NCBI GenBank assembly: GCA_030037575.1
Contig: JASHRB010000635.1
Span: 1 to 6,540, forward strand
Reading direction: 5' to 3'
Source of the DNA: Candidatus Sulfotelmatobacter sp.
Lineage (GTDB): Bacteria; Acidobacteriota; Terriglobia; Terriglobales; Acidobacteriaceae
DNA: 6,540 bases
Below the pieces are notes generated by a model. That model was not told the DNA's origin. It worked only from the letters and a program-made list of their open reading frames with translations, and made no database searches. This document shows positions 1 to 6,500 of the stretch, one piece after another. Position 1 is the first letter of the stretch; each line of letters begins with the position of its first letter. Both the position numbers and the translations under genes were made by a program.

Positions 1-305
1 GCGCTCACAATTGCTTGTATTCCCGACCCGCACAACCGGTTGACGGTCAGCGCCGGAGTCTCAATCGGCAGCCCCGCGCGCAAACCCACGTGCCGCGCGC
101 CATACAGCGCATCGCCGGAAGTCTGCTGCGCGTTGCCGAATACCGCGTGATCGAACTCCTTTGCCTCGATGCCAGCACGTTCCATCGCGCCCTGGGCAGC
201 AATTGCGCCCAACTCCTGCGCCGTAAAATCTTTCAGTTTGCCGCAATAGCGGCCAAAGGGCGTGCGGGCCCCGCTGACAATCGCAATATCACCCGGCTTC
301 AACAT
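1..305 (-). CDS. Acetyl-CoA C-acetyltransferase (thiolase), N-terminal part, cut by window edge
   Basis: The protein starts MLKPGDIAIVSGARTPFGRY and has the thiolase N-terminal signature (V-S-G-A-R-T-P-F-G, residues 10-18). Around residues 89-98 lies NRLCGSGIQAI, the active-site segment; Cys92 (codon 30-32) is the nucleophile that is acylated in this family. Also typical are the D-x-x-x-x-G-N segment at 52-58 and the substrate-loop stretch ending in GARHVGLRAGLP. Thiolases reversibly join two acetyl-CoA into acetoacetyl-CoA, or cleave 3-ketoacyl-CoA in beta-oxidation; they are cytoplasmic. About 101 of the usual ~390 residues are present, so the catalytic His and second Cys lie outside the window and the biosynthetic or degradative role cannot be decided. 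The ATG is supported by an AGGA motif five bases upstream and by the signature starting where it should. It is separated by 401 bases from the upstream same-strand gene. Confidence 0.93.
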   Translation of the reverse strand, partial: MLKPGDIAIVSGARTPFGRYCGKLKDFTAQELGAIAAQGAMERAGIEAKEFDHAVFGNAQQTSGDALYGARHVGLRAGLPIETPALTVNRLCGSGIQAIVS

Positions 306-315
306 GATTTTCCTG
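306..315 (-). promoter_or_regulatory. Ribosome binding site of the thiolase gene
   Basis: On the minus strand the ten bases before the ATG read CAGGAAAATC. AGGA (311-314) is a good Shine-Dalgarno match at a five-base spacing and fixes the thiolase start. It is the clearest ribosome binding site in the window; the other genes lack a comparable one. Confidence 0.7.
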
Positions 316-360
316 ACGGACCACGCTCAGAGCGGATCAAAAGTGACAATCAGACTGGTT

Positions 361-390
361 AGTGTAGCAGCGCGCGAGGAGATTTGCCCA
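361..390 (-). promoter_or_regulatory. Candidate sigma-70 promoter for the thiolase gene
   Basis: On the minus strand TGGGCA (385-390) is followed after 18 bases by TACACT (361-366), four of six matches to each consensus box. Transcription would start near 354 and leave an untranslated leader of about 50 bases before the thiolase ATG. The position is sensible for a separately transcribed gene, but matches of this quality also occur by chance. Confidence 0.35.
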
Positions 391-706
391 CCGCAGCGAC
401 CAAAGACAGAGCCGGCTCCGGTCACGAGTTGCGCTGCATGCGCCAAGCGCAGAACATCGCGCACGGATGGGTGATCAATACGCTGGGAGAGTGCCACTGC
501 GGCGTAAGGTGTATACACGCCGGCTTACCTCGGTCAGGTGGGCGTGATTGGCCAAGAACTAATGGCCGTCCAGAGACTTGCCGCTGAGGGCGTCCCCGCC
601 GAAATACACAGCGGCGAGCCAACATACGGCGGAGTTTACTATCCCATCGAAAAGCCGGCGACGCACCAAGGTCTGCAACCATATGCGGTCTTCCAGCCCT
701 TTCAAC

Positions 707-3289
707 TTATGCCACCGCTCCCGCGGCCAGCGCCGCGCCAAGCGCCACGACTTTTCCAGCGCCTTGCGCGAGCGCGGCTTCGAGCGCCTGTTCGGCGCGG
801 TTGATGACTTCCGTGACAATATCGGCGGGATCGAAGCTCTCGCGCACCACCGCTTCCGCCACGCCTGCCGAGAAGGCCAGGGTTTGCCCTTTATCCGATC
901 CATCCTTGGCGGGTAGCTGCACTCCGGCAATAATCTTGCGCAGTTTTTCCAGCGCGAGCAGCGCTTCTTTCTCGGCCGTTTCTCCGAGGATGATGGCCAT
1001 GGTCGCGGCGTCGTAGCGGAAAGCCAAATCATTCGTGCGAATGTTAGCCGCAATCTGTTGGCCGATTTTTTCCATCGTGGCTTCGATGGCGGCTTCGCCA
1101 TGTTCCTTAACCAGCACCGCGCCACGCGCGAATCGCAGAAGCAAGATTGAAAGCGCGGCCGAATTCTGTGCGGCGCGTTTGCTCTCGGCCAGCAACAAAT
1201 CAAGATAGGAACTGCGCTTGAGCAATCCTGACTTTTCCTCGGTGACAGAGAGATTTTTCACCAGCCGGCGCAAACCGGCGTTATTCAGCGCGATCACCAT
1301 CTGGTCGGCCAGCGTCTTCAGCACCACGGCATCGGTCTGCGGCCAGACTTTGGGCTTGTTGTGGACAAGTGCGAGCACGCCCACCGAATCTTCGCCGTTG
1401 CTCAAGGGCAAAGCCAGCACCGATGAAGCTCCCAGTTCGTTCCCTGCCTTGCTTACCTTTTGCAATTCTGTTGCTTTTTGCGCGTCGTTGATGATCAGAG
1501 GCTCGTCTGAAACCGCATCCTGCAATGCGATCATGAATTCCTTGAGCGCTCCCGCGTCACCCTGCTTCACTCCTTTCCCGCAAAATTCCTGCACTGCGGT
1601 CGGGGCGGAAGCGCGCGTCCGCATCATGGCCACGCAACGCGAGGTGTTCCAGTGCGCACCGATTTCGTTGACTGCCGTGGTCAGCACGGCCTGCGCCGTT
1701 CCCTGGTGATAGAGTTTGCGCGTGATTTCCGCCACGCGAGTCACATTGCGCATTTCCGCCGCCGCATCCGGGGCGGGCATCGCCGGCGCCGCCGGGGCCG
1801 ATTCCGGAACTGAAGTTCCTCCGGCCAGGGGCGAAGAGGAAGAATAGGTTGGCGTCATTCCTGCCGACATGTAGAGGCGCTGCAAATCTTCGTTGCGCTC
1901 TTCCTCACGGGGAAATAATTCCTGAATTCGTTGCAACCGTTCGATCGCTTTGTTGCGCATTCCGTATTGCACAAGAATTTCCGCCTGCAGCATCAAATCC
2001 TGCAAGGTGGAGGCGCCCAGCGTGGCTTCGTGCTCAATCTGTTTTTGCGCCGCGCTGGGTGCGGTCGAGGTAAACCGTGAAGAAATCTCCTTGAACTTAT
2101 TCTCGTCAATTTTCCCCTTCAACATCTCCAGCCGTTTCCCATGGCCGGAGTCATAGGGATCGACTTCCGCCGCGCGATCCAGGCATTCACCCGCCTTGGC
2201 AAAGTTCCCGGTGCTGCAATAGACATCAAAGAGCTTCAGCAGGGTCTGGCAGTAATCGGCTTCGCGATTGGCGCCGTTGAACAGCTCGCTCATGAATTCG
2301 AGCATACCAGATGACCCGCGCCGCTTGGCCAGCAGGTCCTGCATCGCCGCGAGGAACTGGCGACGCTCCCCACGTTTGCCTTGAAATTGACCCAGTTTGC
2401 GCGCCAAAGCCACGGCGGTGTCGTCCTGATCTGAATCCATCAACTGACCGACAAGAGTTGTTACCTGCAACAACCGGCCTGGATTTTGTTCGAACAGCTG
2501 CCAGATAAGCGGCTCGGCTTCGGCGTAGCGGCCTGCGGCGAGCAATGCCTCGGAATACACCTCGCGTAGTTCTTGCGAATTTTTTCCCGCGGCCACCTGC
2601 GCTTCGAGAATGAAAATCGCCGCGCCCACTTGCCCCTGGGCGAGCAGGCCTTTGCCGTAGGCGAGCGCTATCTGTTCATCGGAGGAATCTTCCTGGTACG
2701 CGCGTTCGTACCACTGTGACGGATCTCCGCCGCTCTCGGCCGTGAGCATCGCCACCCGTTTGAAGCCTTCTGCCGCCGCTTTGTTTTCCCCGAGTTCGGA
2801 GCAGAGTTCGGCAACGCGCTGGAAGTTGGCCTGAATCGGCTCAAGTTCCACGATGCGGCCGAGCACCTGCAGGGCACCTTTCTTATCGTTCCACTTGGCC
2901 AGGTCAGCCAGGGCGGATTCGTAGGTTCCAACAGCGAGCTTTTTGTTCGACCCTTCCAACAACTGTCCAAAGCGGAATTTCTGCTCCCAGGTCGGATTGC
3001 CGTGACGCGCCAGCTTCTTGTAGGTAAGGCTCGCCTTGGTGGCGTCTCCGCCTTGCACCTGCCGCTCGAACAAATCGCCGAGTAACTGCACAGCGTCGCG
3101 GGCGCGATTCTGCGACAGGCACAGATCCGCCGCAAGTTGGCGTACCGTATCGTTTTCCGGGTCATCGCCCAGCACCGACAGATATTCTTCCAGCGCTTCA
3201 GCAGCCTTGCCCTTTTGCAGCAGCTTTTCCGCGCGCTCGGTACGCTTGGCTACTTCCGCTCGGTCGATGCGCTTTGTGAGGTCAGACAT
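707..3289 (-). CDS. TPR-GAF protein with degenerate GGDEF domain, putative c-di-GMP-responsive scaffold
   Basis: This 860-residue protein has no signal peptide or membrane segment and should be cytoplasmic. Residues ~14-480 are TPR-like helical repeats; the clearest are 14-48 (A-x-x-L-x-x-G-x-x-x-x-A-L pattern ending DDPEN), 239-272, 345-380 (ending VDPYD) and 430-462. A Ser/Pro/Ala-rich linker spans ~481-510. A GAF-type domain covers ~511-672, with the core strand SSVLALPLSNGEDSVGVLAL and a closing helix. Residues ~683-850 follow the GGDEF fold, but the signature that should follow RY (758-759) reads DAATM (760-764), so cyclase activity is not expected. RTND (751-754) matches the inhibitory-site RxxD at the canonical spacing. 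The later GGDEF segments are recognisable but eroded (LAFSAGVAEA; NRAEQALEAA instead of AD-x-ALY-x-AK). TPRs suggest partner binding. The ATG lacks a clear ribosome binding site. Domain calls are by eye; the role is inferred. Confidence 0.88.
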   Translation of the reverse strand: MSDLTKRIDRAEVAKRTERAEKLLQKGKAAEALEEYLSVLGDDPENDTVRQLAADLCLSQNRARDAVQLLGDLFERQVQGGDATKASLTYKKLARHGNPTWEQKFRFGQLLEGSNKKLAVGTYESALADLAKWNDKKGALQVLGRIVELEPIQANFQRVAELCSELGENKAAAEGFKRVAMLTAESGGDPSQWYERAYQEDSSDEQIALAYGKGLLAQGQVGAAIFILEAQVAAGKNSQELREVYSEALLAAGRYAEAEPLIWQLFEQNPGRLLQVTTLVGQLMDSDQDDTAVALARKLGQFQGKRGERRQFLAAMQDLLAKRRGSSGMLEFMSELFNGANREADYCQTLLKLFDVYCSTGNFAKAGECLDRAAEVDPYDSGHGKRLEMLKGKIDENKFKEISSRFTSTAPSAAQKQIEHEATLGASTLQDLMLQAEILVQYGMRNKAIERLQRIQELFPREEERNEDLQRLYMSAGMTPTYSSSSPLAGGTSVPESAPAAPAMPAPDAAAEMRNVTRVAEITRKLYHQGTAQAVLTTAVNEIGAHWNTSRCVAMMRTRASAPTAVQEFCGKGVKQGDAGALKEFMIALQDAVSDEPLIINDAQKATELQKVSKAGNELGASSVLALPLSNGEDSVGVLALVHNKPKVWPQTDAVVLKTLADQMVIALNNAGLRRLVKNLSVTEEKSGLLKRSSYLDLLLAESKRAAQNSAALSILLLRFARGAVLVKEHGEAAIEATMEKIGQQIAANIRTNDLAFRYDAATMAIILGETAEKEALLALEKLRKIIAGVQLPAKDGSDKGQTLAFSAGVAEAVVRESFDPADIVTEVINRAEQALEAALAQGAGKVVALGAALAAGAVA

Positions 3290-3322
3290 GGGCGGCTTGG
3301 GGACAGAGTGCTGCTGCCATCG

Positions 3323-3352
3323 ATTCTAGGAGCCCGCTTCCGACCCCAGCAA
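3323..3352 (-). promoter_or_regulatory. Candidate sigma-70 promoter of the TPR-GAF gene
   Basis: On the minus strand TTGCTG (3347-3352) is followed after 18 bases by TAGAAT (3323-3328). The -10 box matches five of six consensus positions and the -35 box three, including the key TTG. A start near 3316 would give a leader of about 27 bases before the ATG at 3289. This is the best -10 box in the window. Confidence 0.45.
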
Positions 3353-3443
3353 TCGCTAAGGGCGAACGCTGATTACGAAAGTCATCGCACCACGATCTCA
3401 GTCTTCTATGCGCTTGCTACCAGGCCAACTTCGAGCCGCTCGG

Positions 3444-3463
3444 ACCATGGCTCTCCCCATGGT
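3444..3463. repeat. Perfect inverted repeat in the divergent control region
   Basis: ACCATGG (3444-3450) and CCATGGT (3457-3463) are perfect 7-base inverted arms around a 6-base spacer, CTCTCC. The repeat lies between the divergently transcribed TPR-GAF and permease genes, upstream of both candidate promoters, so it could be a dimeric regulator site. It may also be chance: each arm contains the self-complementary CCATGG. There is no T run, so it is not a terminator. Confidence 0.3.
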
Positions 3464-3543
3464 GAACCCCGGGGAGGGGCTGCTCTTCTGCAACAATCAC
3501 CACCTGGGGCGCCTGGTCCTGCCAGCCACAACCGCCGGCTCCC

Positions 3544-3573
3544 TGGAAACAACTTGCAGATTCCTGCTATCGT
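3544..3573 (+). promoter_or_regulatory. Candidate extended -10 promoter of the permease gene, possibly leaderless
   Basis: TGGAAA (3544-3549, four of six to TTGACA) is followed after 18 bases by TATCGT (3568-3573), which is preceded by TG-C as in extended -10 promoters. Only five bases separate it from the ATG at 3579. Transcription would therefore begin at or next to the start codon, which would explain why no Shine-Dalgarno sequence precedes that ATG. Confidence 0.35.
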
Positions 3574-3578
3574 GCCGC

Positions 3579-4994
3579 ATGCCCGTATCTGCTTCCTCTC
3601 GACCGGCGATCCTCGCACTGTCGGAAGAGCGCGGCCTGCACCATCAGCTCACGGTCGGCCAGATGACCATGGTGGCCGTCGGCGGCTCGATTGGCACCGG
3701 GCTTCTTCTGGGCTCGGCTGGGGCGCTCGAAATGGCTGGGCCGGGCGTGATCATCAGCTACGTTCTTGCGGCCTTCATTGCGTATACGGTTGCGATGGCG
3801 CTGGGCGAACTCGCGAGCACTCACCCGGCTGCGGGATCTTTCGGCGTTTACGGCGAACTTTATCTGGGCGAGTATTGGGGATTTCTGTGCCGCGCAGCCT
3901 ATTGGGCCGCTATCGCGTTTTCCATAGGAGCCGAGCTGACGGCTTCCGCGACCTACATGGCCTACTGGCTTCCCATCGTGCCTGGGGAAGTTTGGGTCGT
4001 GGTTTTTTCCGCTCTGCTCGTGCTCGTGAACCTTAGAGATGTGGGCAAGTTCGGTCGCTTCGAGTTCTGGTTTTCCATGATCAAGCTGGCGACCATCGTT
4101 GCCTTCATTTTGGCCGGTGCCGCCTTGCTTTTGGCGGGCCGTGTGCCTCCGCAATACACAGCGCAAGGCGGATTTCTGGCCAAAGGTTCGCTGGCCCCGC
4201 TTTGGGCAGTTTTCTGGGCGATTTATGCCTTCGGCGGAGTGGAGATGCTGGCGGTTACAACCGGAGAGTCCCAGTCCGCCAACGATATCCCTCGCGCCGC
4301 ACGGCTCACCATTTTGATGCTTGCGGGAATTTATCTTGGAGCCATCGTGGTTCTGGTGGGGGTGATGCCATGGAACCACGCTGGCGTCCGCGAGAGTCCT
4401 TTTGTTTCGGTGTTGCGTCTCGCCAAGGTTCCTGCGGCCGCTTACTTCATGAACTTCGTCGTCCTCACGGCCGCTCTTTCGGGAGCGAATGCCAAACTTT
4501 ACGTGGCTTCTCGCCTACTTTTTTCAATGGGACGCAGCGGGTGGGCACCGGCAAGGCTGGGAAAGTTGAACGCTTCAGGCTCGCCGCGTCTCGCTTTGTT
4601 GGTTTCTTCTTACGGAATTGCGAGCGCCCTGCTGATCGAGAGGTGGGCAGCGCAAGAAGCCTTCGTTTACATCATGGGCGCGGCATTTTCAGGACTCATT
4701 TTCTCGTGGATTATTTCTCTGGCGGCGCATGTGCGCTTTCGCCGGCAGCTGAGCCGGGAACAAATCGCGGCTTTGCCCTTGCGTTCTCCCCTGGGAGCGT
4801 GGGGATCGATCGTCGGGTTCGTGCTCGTCTCCGCCGCGGTCATTCAGACTCTGCGCGCCTCGCGCGTGAATGAGATCGGCGGGCTGGTTTTCTTGGTGGG
4901 ACTCACCCTTGCTTACTTCATCCTGAAAAGAGAAAGAGAGCATTCCCGGGCAGAAATCGAGGCTGGGCAGCATCCGCATCATCTCCGGCAATGA
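3579..4994 (+). CDS. Amino-acid permease, APC superfamily (AAT family)
   Basis: This is a 471-residue inner-membrane transporter with about twelve hydrophobic helices, the normal AAT-family length. Family marks are the unwound TM1 segment GGSIGTGLLLGS (35-46), GELASTHPAAGSF (76-88) in TM3, the TM6 stretch GGVEMLAVTTGES (219-231) followed by D-I-P-R-A (236-240), and N-A-K-L-Y-V-A-S-R-L-L-F-S-M-G-R-S-G (304-321). Members use the proton gradient to import amino acids; residues alone do not reveal the substrate here. The frame is open upstream to an ATG at 3408, which would add 57 residues. I prefer 3579 because family members usually begin 15-25 residues before LTVGQMTM (25-31 here), and the added stretch is not hydrophobic or family-like. 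No ribosome binding site is seen at either start. No T-run terminator follows. It is divergent from the TPR-GAF gene. Confidence 0.92.
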   Translation: MPVSASSRPAILALSEERGLHHQLTVGQMTMVAVGGSIGTGLLLGSAGALEMAGPGVIISYVLAAFIAYTVAMALGELASTHPAAGSFGVYGELYLGEYWGFLCRAAYWAAIAFSIGAELTASATYMAYWLPIVPGEVWVVVFSALLVLVNLRDVGKFGRFEFWFSMIKLATIVAFILAGAALLLAGRVPPQYTAQGGFLAKGSLAPLWAVFWAIYAFGGVEMLAVTTGESQSANDIPRAARLTILMLAGIYLGAIVVLVGVMPWNHAGVRESPFVSVLRLAKVPAAAYFMNFVVLTAALSGANAKLYVASRLLFSMGRSGWAPARLGKLNASGSPRLALLVSSYGIASALLIERWAAQEAFVYIMGAAFSGLIFSWIISLAAHVRFRRQLSREQIAALPLRSPLGAWGSIVGFVLVSAAVIQTLRASRVNEIGGLVFLVGLTLAYFILKREREHSRAEIEAGQHPHHLRQ

Positions 4995-5055
4995 ACTTCG
5001 AACCATTCGATGATTTCCAAATTACCAACGTACGCCCTTTTGCTCTTTTTCTGCT

Positions 5056-5072
5056 GCCGCGGCCGGCGCGGC
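5056..5072. repeat. GC-only hairpin upstream of the GIDE gene
   Basis: GCCGCG (5056-5061) and CGCGGC (5067-5072) can form a 6-base-pair all-GC stem with a 5-base loop. It lies between the permease stop and the GIDE start. T-rich sequence precedes it rather than follows it on the plus strand, and no T run follows on the minus strand, so it does not look like an intrinsic terminator. It could slow transcription or simply reflect GC-rich sequence. Confidence 0.25.
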
Positions 5073-5125
5073 CTCGCTAGCCTCGAAGGGGGTGGTTACA
5101 GAACGCCGGCCGACGGGCGGGATCC

Positions 5126-6226
5126 TTGATTCCCATTGAACTCATCTGCAGCACGTTCGTTTTCTCGTCCCTGCTCCTTGGCTCCTCCGACTCGCGGCCG
5201 ATTGCCTGGTGCATCGTCGGAGCATTCGCCGGTCTCTTCATTTTCTACAAAGGCTTTTTGCTGCTACAGGAGCGGCATCTCATCTTCAACACGCCCGCTT
5301 CAAAAATTCGTAGCGCGTCGCTGGGAATGGTCGAACTCACCGGTCTCGCCGCCGGCCCCTATACCGTGGTTGCGCCGATTGCCGGTCGCGCCTGTTACTA
5401 CTACCGCACGGAAGCTTGGGAGTGGAAACAGAGCGGGCGCAATAAAACCTGGGTAAAAGTTGCCGCTGAGTGCATGCACGTACCGTTTTTCCTGGATGAC
5501 AACACCGGCAAGGTCATGGTCGATCCGCGCGGCGCCGAACTTGACTTGCATCGCGACTTCCAGCAGGAATTCTGTGACGGATTTTTCACCACCAAGCAAG
5601 AAGCGCTCCCCCATGTACACAGTTTTCTTCTGCGGCATGGAGTCAGCACCCGCAACAAAATGAAAGTTGAAGAGTTCTGCATTAAGCCAAAGAATGCAAT
5701 GTTTGTACTGGGAACTCTTGAGGAAAATCCGGGAATCGTACTCACATCTCAGCCGATTCAGGATCTCGAATTCTCGACGCACACGATTGGACTGTCTTTT
5801 TCGTTGGGCGGTTCGCAATCGTCTTTCCCCGGAAGCAGCCTCGGCTTGGGCAACTCGATCACGGGGTTTGGCTTGAGCGGAAAATCCAGCGCCAGATCGG
5901 AAGACCGGCGTCAGCTCGAAGCGCTCTCGAACAATTCTCCCCCAGCGAAGCTCGCGCGACCTCCAGCCGCTTCATTCGCCGGCAACGCACCGGGGGGCAA
6001 AATCGGATCAGGTCATTCCGCTTTCGCCCACGTCTGGCCCGGGTGCGGCAGAGGAGATGACTCAGCCGCAAAAAATTGCGGCTGCACTGATGAAAGCTGG
6101 AATCGCCCATCCCGCCACCTGGGCGGCGGCCGGTGGAACGCTCTCAGCAACCGCGGTCGGCGGGCCAACCGCTTGCGCGCCCCAAAATCCCGCGGACACC
6201 AGCGCGCGGCCATCGACCGTTTTTGA
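5126..6226 (+). CDS. GIDE (BAM)-domain membrane protein, N-terminal part; reading frame broken near 5995
   Basis: This resembles the GIDE/BAM family of the mitochondrial ubiquitin ligase MUL1/MAPL, without a RING. A hydrophobic stretch (4-18) and a membrane helix (26-48) precede the soluble GIDE domain. Family-like segments are S-A-S-L-G-M-V-E-L-T-G-L-A (63-75), C-Y-Y-Y-R-T-E (90-96), W-V-K-V (109-112), PFFLDDNTGKVMVDPRGAEL (120-139) and E-E-F-C-I-K-P-K-N-A-M-F-V-L-G-T (182-197). After residue ~290 the translation turns Arg/Trp/Cys-rich and loses family likeness, while the expected C-terminus appears in the next frame. Dropping one G from the run at 5992-5997 gives one continuous protein of 429 residues ending at 6416. 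The start is TTG; no ATG or GTG fits in frame before residue 68, and the preceding GGGA gives only a weak ribosome binding site. It follows the permease by 131 bases. Biochemical function is unknown. Confidence 0.8.
   Translation: MIPIELICSTFVFSSLLLGSSDSRPIAWCIVGAFAGLFIFYKGFLLLQERHLIFNTPASKIRSASLGMVELTGLAAGPYTVVAPIAGRACYYYRTEAWEWKQSGRNKTWVKVAAECMHVPFFLDDNTGKVMVDPRGAELDLHRDFQQEFCDGFFTTKQEALPHVHSFLLRHGVSTRNKMKVEEFCIKPKNAMFVLGTLEENPGIVLTSQPIQDLEFSTHTIGLSFSLGGSQSSFPGSSLGLGNSITGFGLSGKSSARSEDRRQLEALSNNSPPAKLARPPAASFAGNAPGGKIGSGHSAFAHVWPGCGRGDDSAAKNCGCTDESWNRPSRHLGGGRWNALSNRGRRANRLRAPKSRGHQRAAIDRF
5992..5997 (+). other. Frameshift site: run of six G in the GIDE gene
   Basis: The upstream frame reads A-P-G-G-K-I-G-S here. 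With five G instead of six it would read A-P-G-A-K-S-D-Q-V-I-P-L-S-P-T-S-G and continue straight into the family-like C-terminus. The frame entered is closed further upstream by a TGA at 5874-5876, so the switch must lie between there and about 6050. The G run is the most slippery spot in that interval; a run of five C at 5939-5943 is the alternative. The cause may be a sequencing error, a true mutation or slippage. Confidence 0.6.
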
Positions 6227-6416
6227 TCAGTTCGACCAGCATCCGCGGGTGGTACTCATGAAAGGCAAGAACAACCCCACCTTCCTCATATCCTGGCGAA
6301 GCCGACTCGAGCTTGCCCGCTCGCTCGGCTGGAAGTGCACGCTCATGATCTGGGGCGGTCCGGCATTGACCCTGCTCTGCCTCTACGGACTGCACAGCAT
6401 GACGCATTGGTTCTAG
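6057..6416 (+). CDS. GIDE-domain membrane protein, C-terminal part in the shifted frame
   Basis: Read from the ATG at 6057 this is a 119-residue piece; the authentic segment probably begins at 5997 as the continuation of the preceding gene. It has a helical segment, Q-K-I-A-A-A-L-M-K-A-G-I-A-H-P-A-T-W (5-22), an Ala/Pro/Thr linker, then V-V-L-M-K-G-K-N-N-P-T-F-L-I-S-W-R-S (65-82), which corresponds to the end of the GIDE domain before the second membrane helix in MUL1-type proteins. A membrane helix follows at 93-112 (W-K-C-T-L-M-I-W-G-G-P-A-L-T-L-L). The piece stops after HSMTHWF with no RING or other extension. It overlaps the tail of the N-terminal reading frame by 170 bases, which supports one broken gene rather than two genes. 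As an independent protein it would lack the first helix and nearly all of the GIDE domain. Confidence 0.72.
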   Translation: MTQPQKIAAALMKAGIAHPATWAAAGGTLSATAVGGPTACAPQNPADTSARPSTVFDQFDQHPRVVLMKGKNNPTFLISWRSRLELARSLGWKCTLMIWGGPALTLLCLYGLHSMTHWF

Positions 6417-6465
6417 CCGGCGCGCGCCAGCACCAGCCTTCTAATCATTGCCTCCGCACCCGGCG

Positions 6466-6494
6466 CTGGCCCCAACTGTTCGGTTTAGTACAAT
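6466..6494 (+). promoter_or_regulatory. Candidate promoter of the last gene, possibly leaderless
   Basis: CTGGCC (6466-6471, three of six) is followed after 17 bases by TACAAT (6489-6494, five of six to TATAAT). The expected start point, six to eight bases downstream, falls on or beside the GTG at 6501. No Shine-Dalgarno sequence precedes that GTG. The arrangement mirrors the one before the permease gene. Confidence 0.4.
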
Positions 6495-6500
6495 GAGCGC

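Larger units (their letters stand above)
306..706. other. 401-base gap between thiolase and TPR-GAF gene, no convincing gene
   Basis: The gap holds the thiolase ribosome binding site and candidate promoter at its low-coordinate end. The rest shows no recognisable gene, tRNA, terminator hairpin with a T run, or repeat array. Reading frames of 60-90 codons occur on both strands, but their translations are Arg/Pro/Cys-rich and match no family I know. The least unlikely is a plus-strand frame open from 508 to 804 (GTG at 538), with a more balanced composition; it has no ribosome binding site and its 3' end runs antisense into the TPR gene. A ten-base palindrome, GTGTATACAC, sits at 509-518. Confidence 0.5.

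Noticed and set aside
509..518. Perfect ten-base palindrome GTGTATACAC as an operator
   Set aside because: Several ten-base palindromes are expected by chance in 6.5 kb, and no promoter box adjoins it.
559..1203. 214-codon minus-strand frame at the 3' end of the TPR-GAF gene
   Set aside because: It is a second frame of the same strand; the GAF/GGDEF-like reading explains this DNA, and the alternative is Arg/Pro/Trp/Lys-rich.
3137..4036. 299-codon plus-strand frame covering the divergent region and the permease start
   Set aside because: Its translation is Arg/Gly/His/Ser-rich without domains; from 3579 on it is an out-of-frame shadow of the clearly conserved permease and before 3289 it is antisense to the TPR gene.
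3567..4379. 270-codon minus-strand frame antisense to the permease
   Set aside because: Composition (His/Arg/Gly/Gln-rich, no hydrophobic core) is typical of a shadow of a GC-rich membrane-protein gene.
4202..4873. 223-codon plus-strand frame inside the permease
   Set aside because: It lies in another frame of the permease coding sequence; Arg/Gly-rich, no recognisable domain.
4998..5010. Short hairpin (TCGAA-CCA-TTCGA) just after the permease stop as a terminator
   Set aside because: A five-base-pair stem with no following T run is too weak for an intrinsic terminator.
5300..5818. 172-codon minus-strand frame antisense to the GIDE gene
   Set aside because: The opposite strand carries the conserved GIDE block; this frame shows no motif.
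6419..6428. GGCGCGCGCC palindrome after the GIDE stop as a terminator
   Set aside because: It has no loop and no T run; alternating GC in GC-rich DNA gives this readily.
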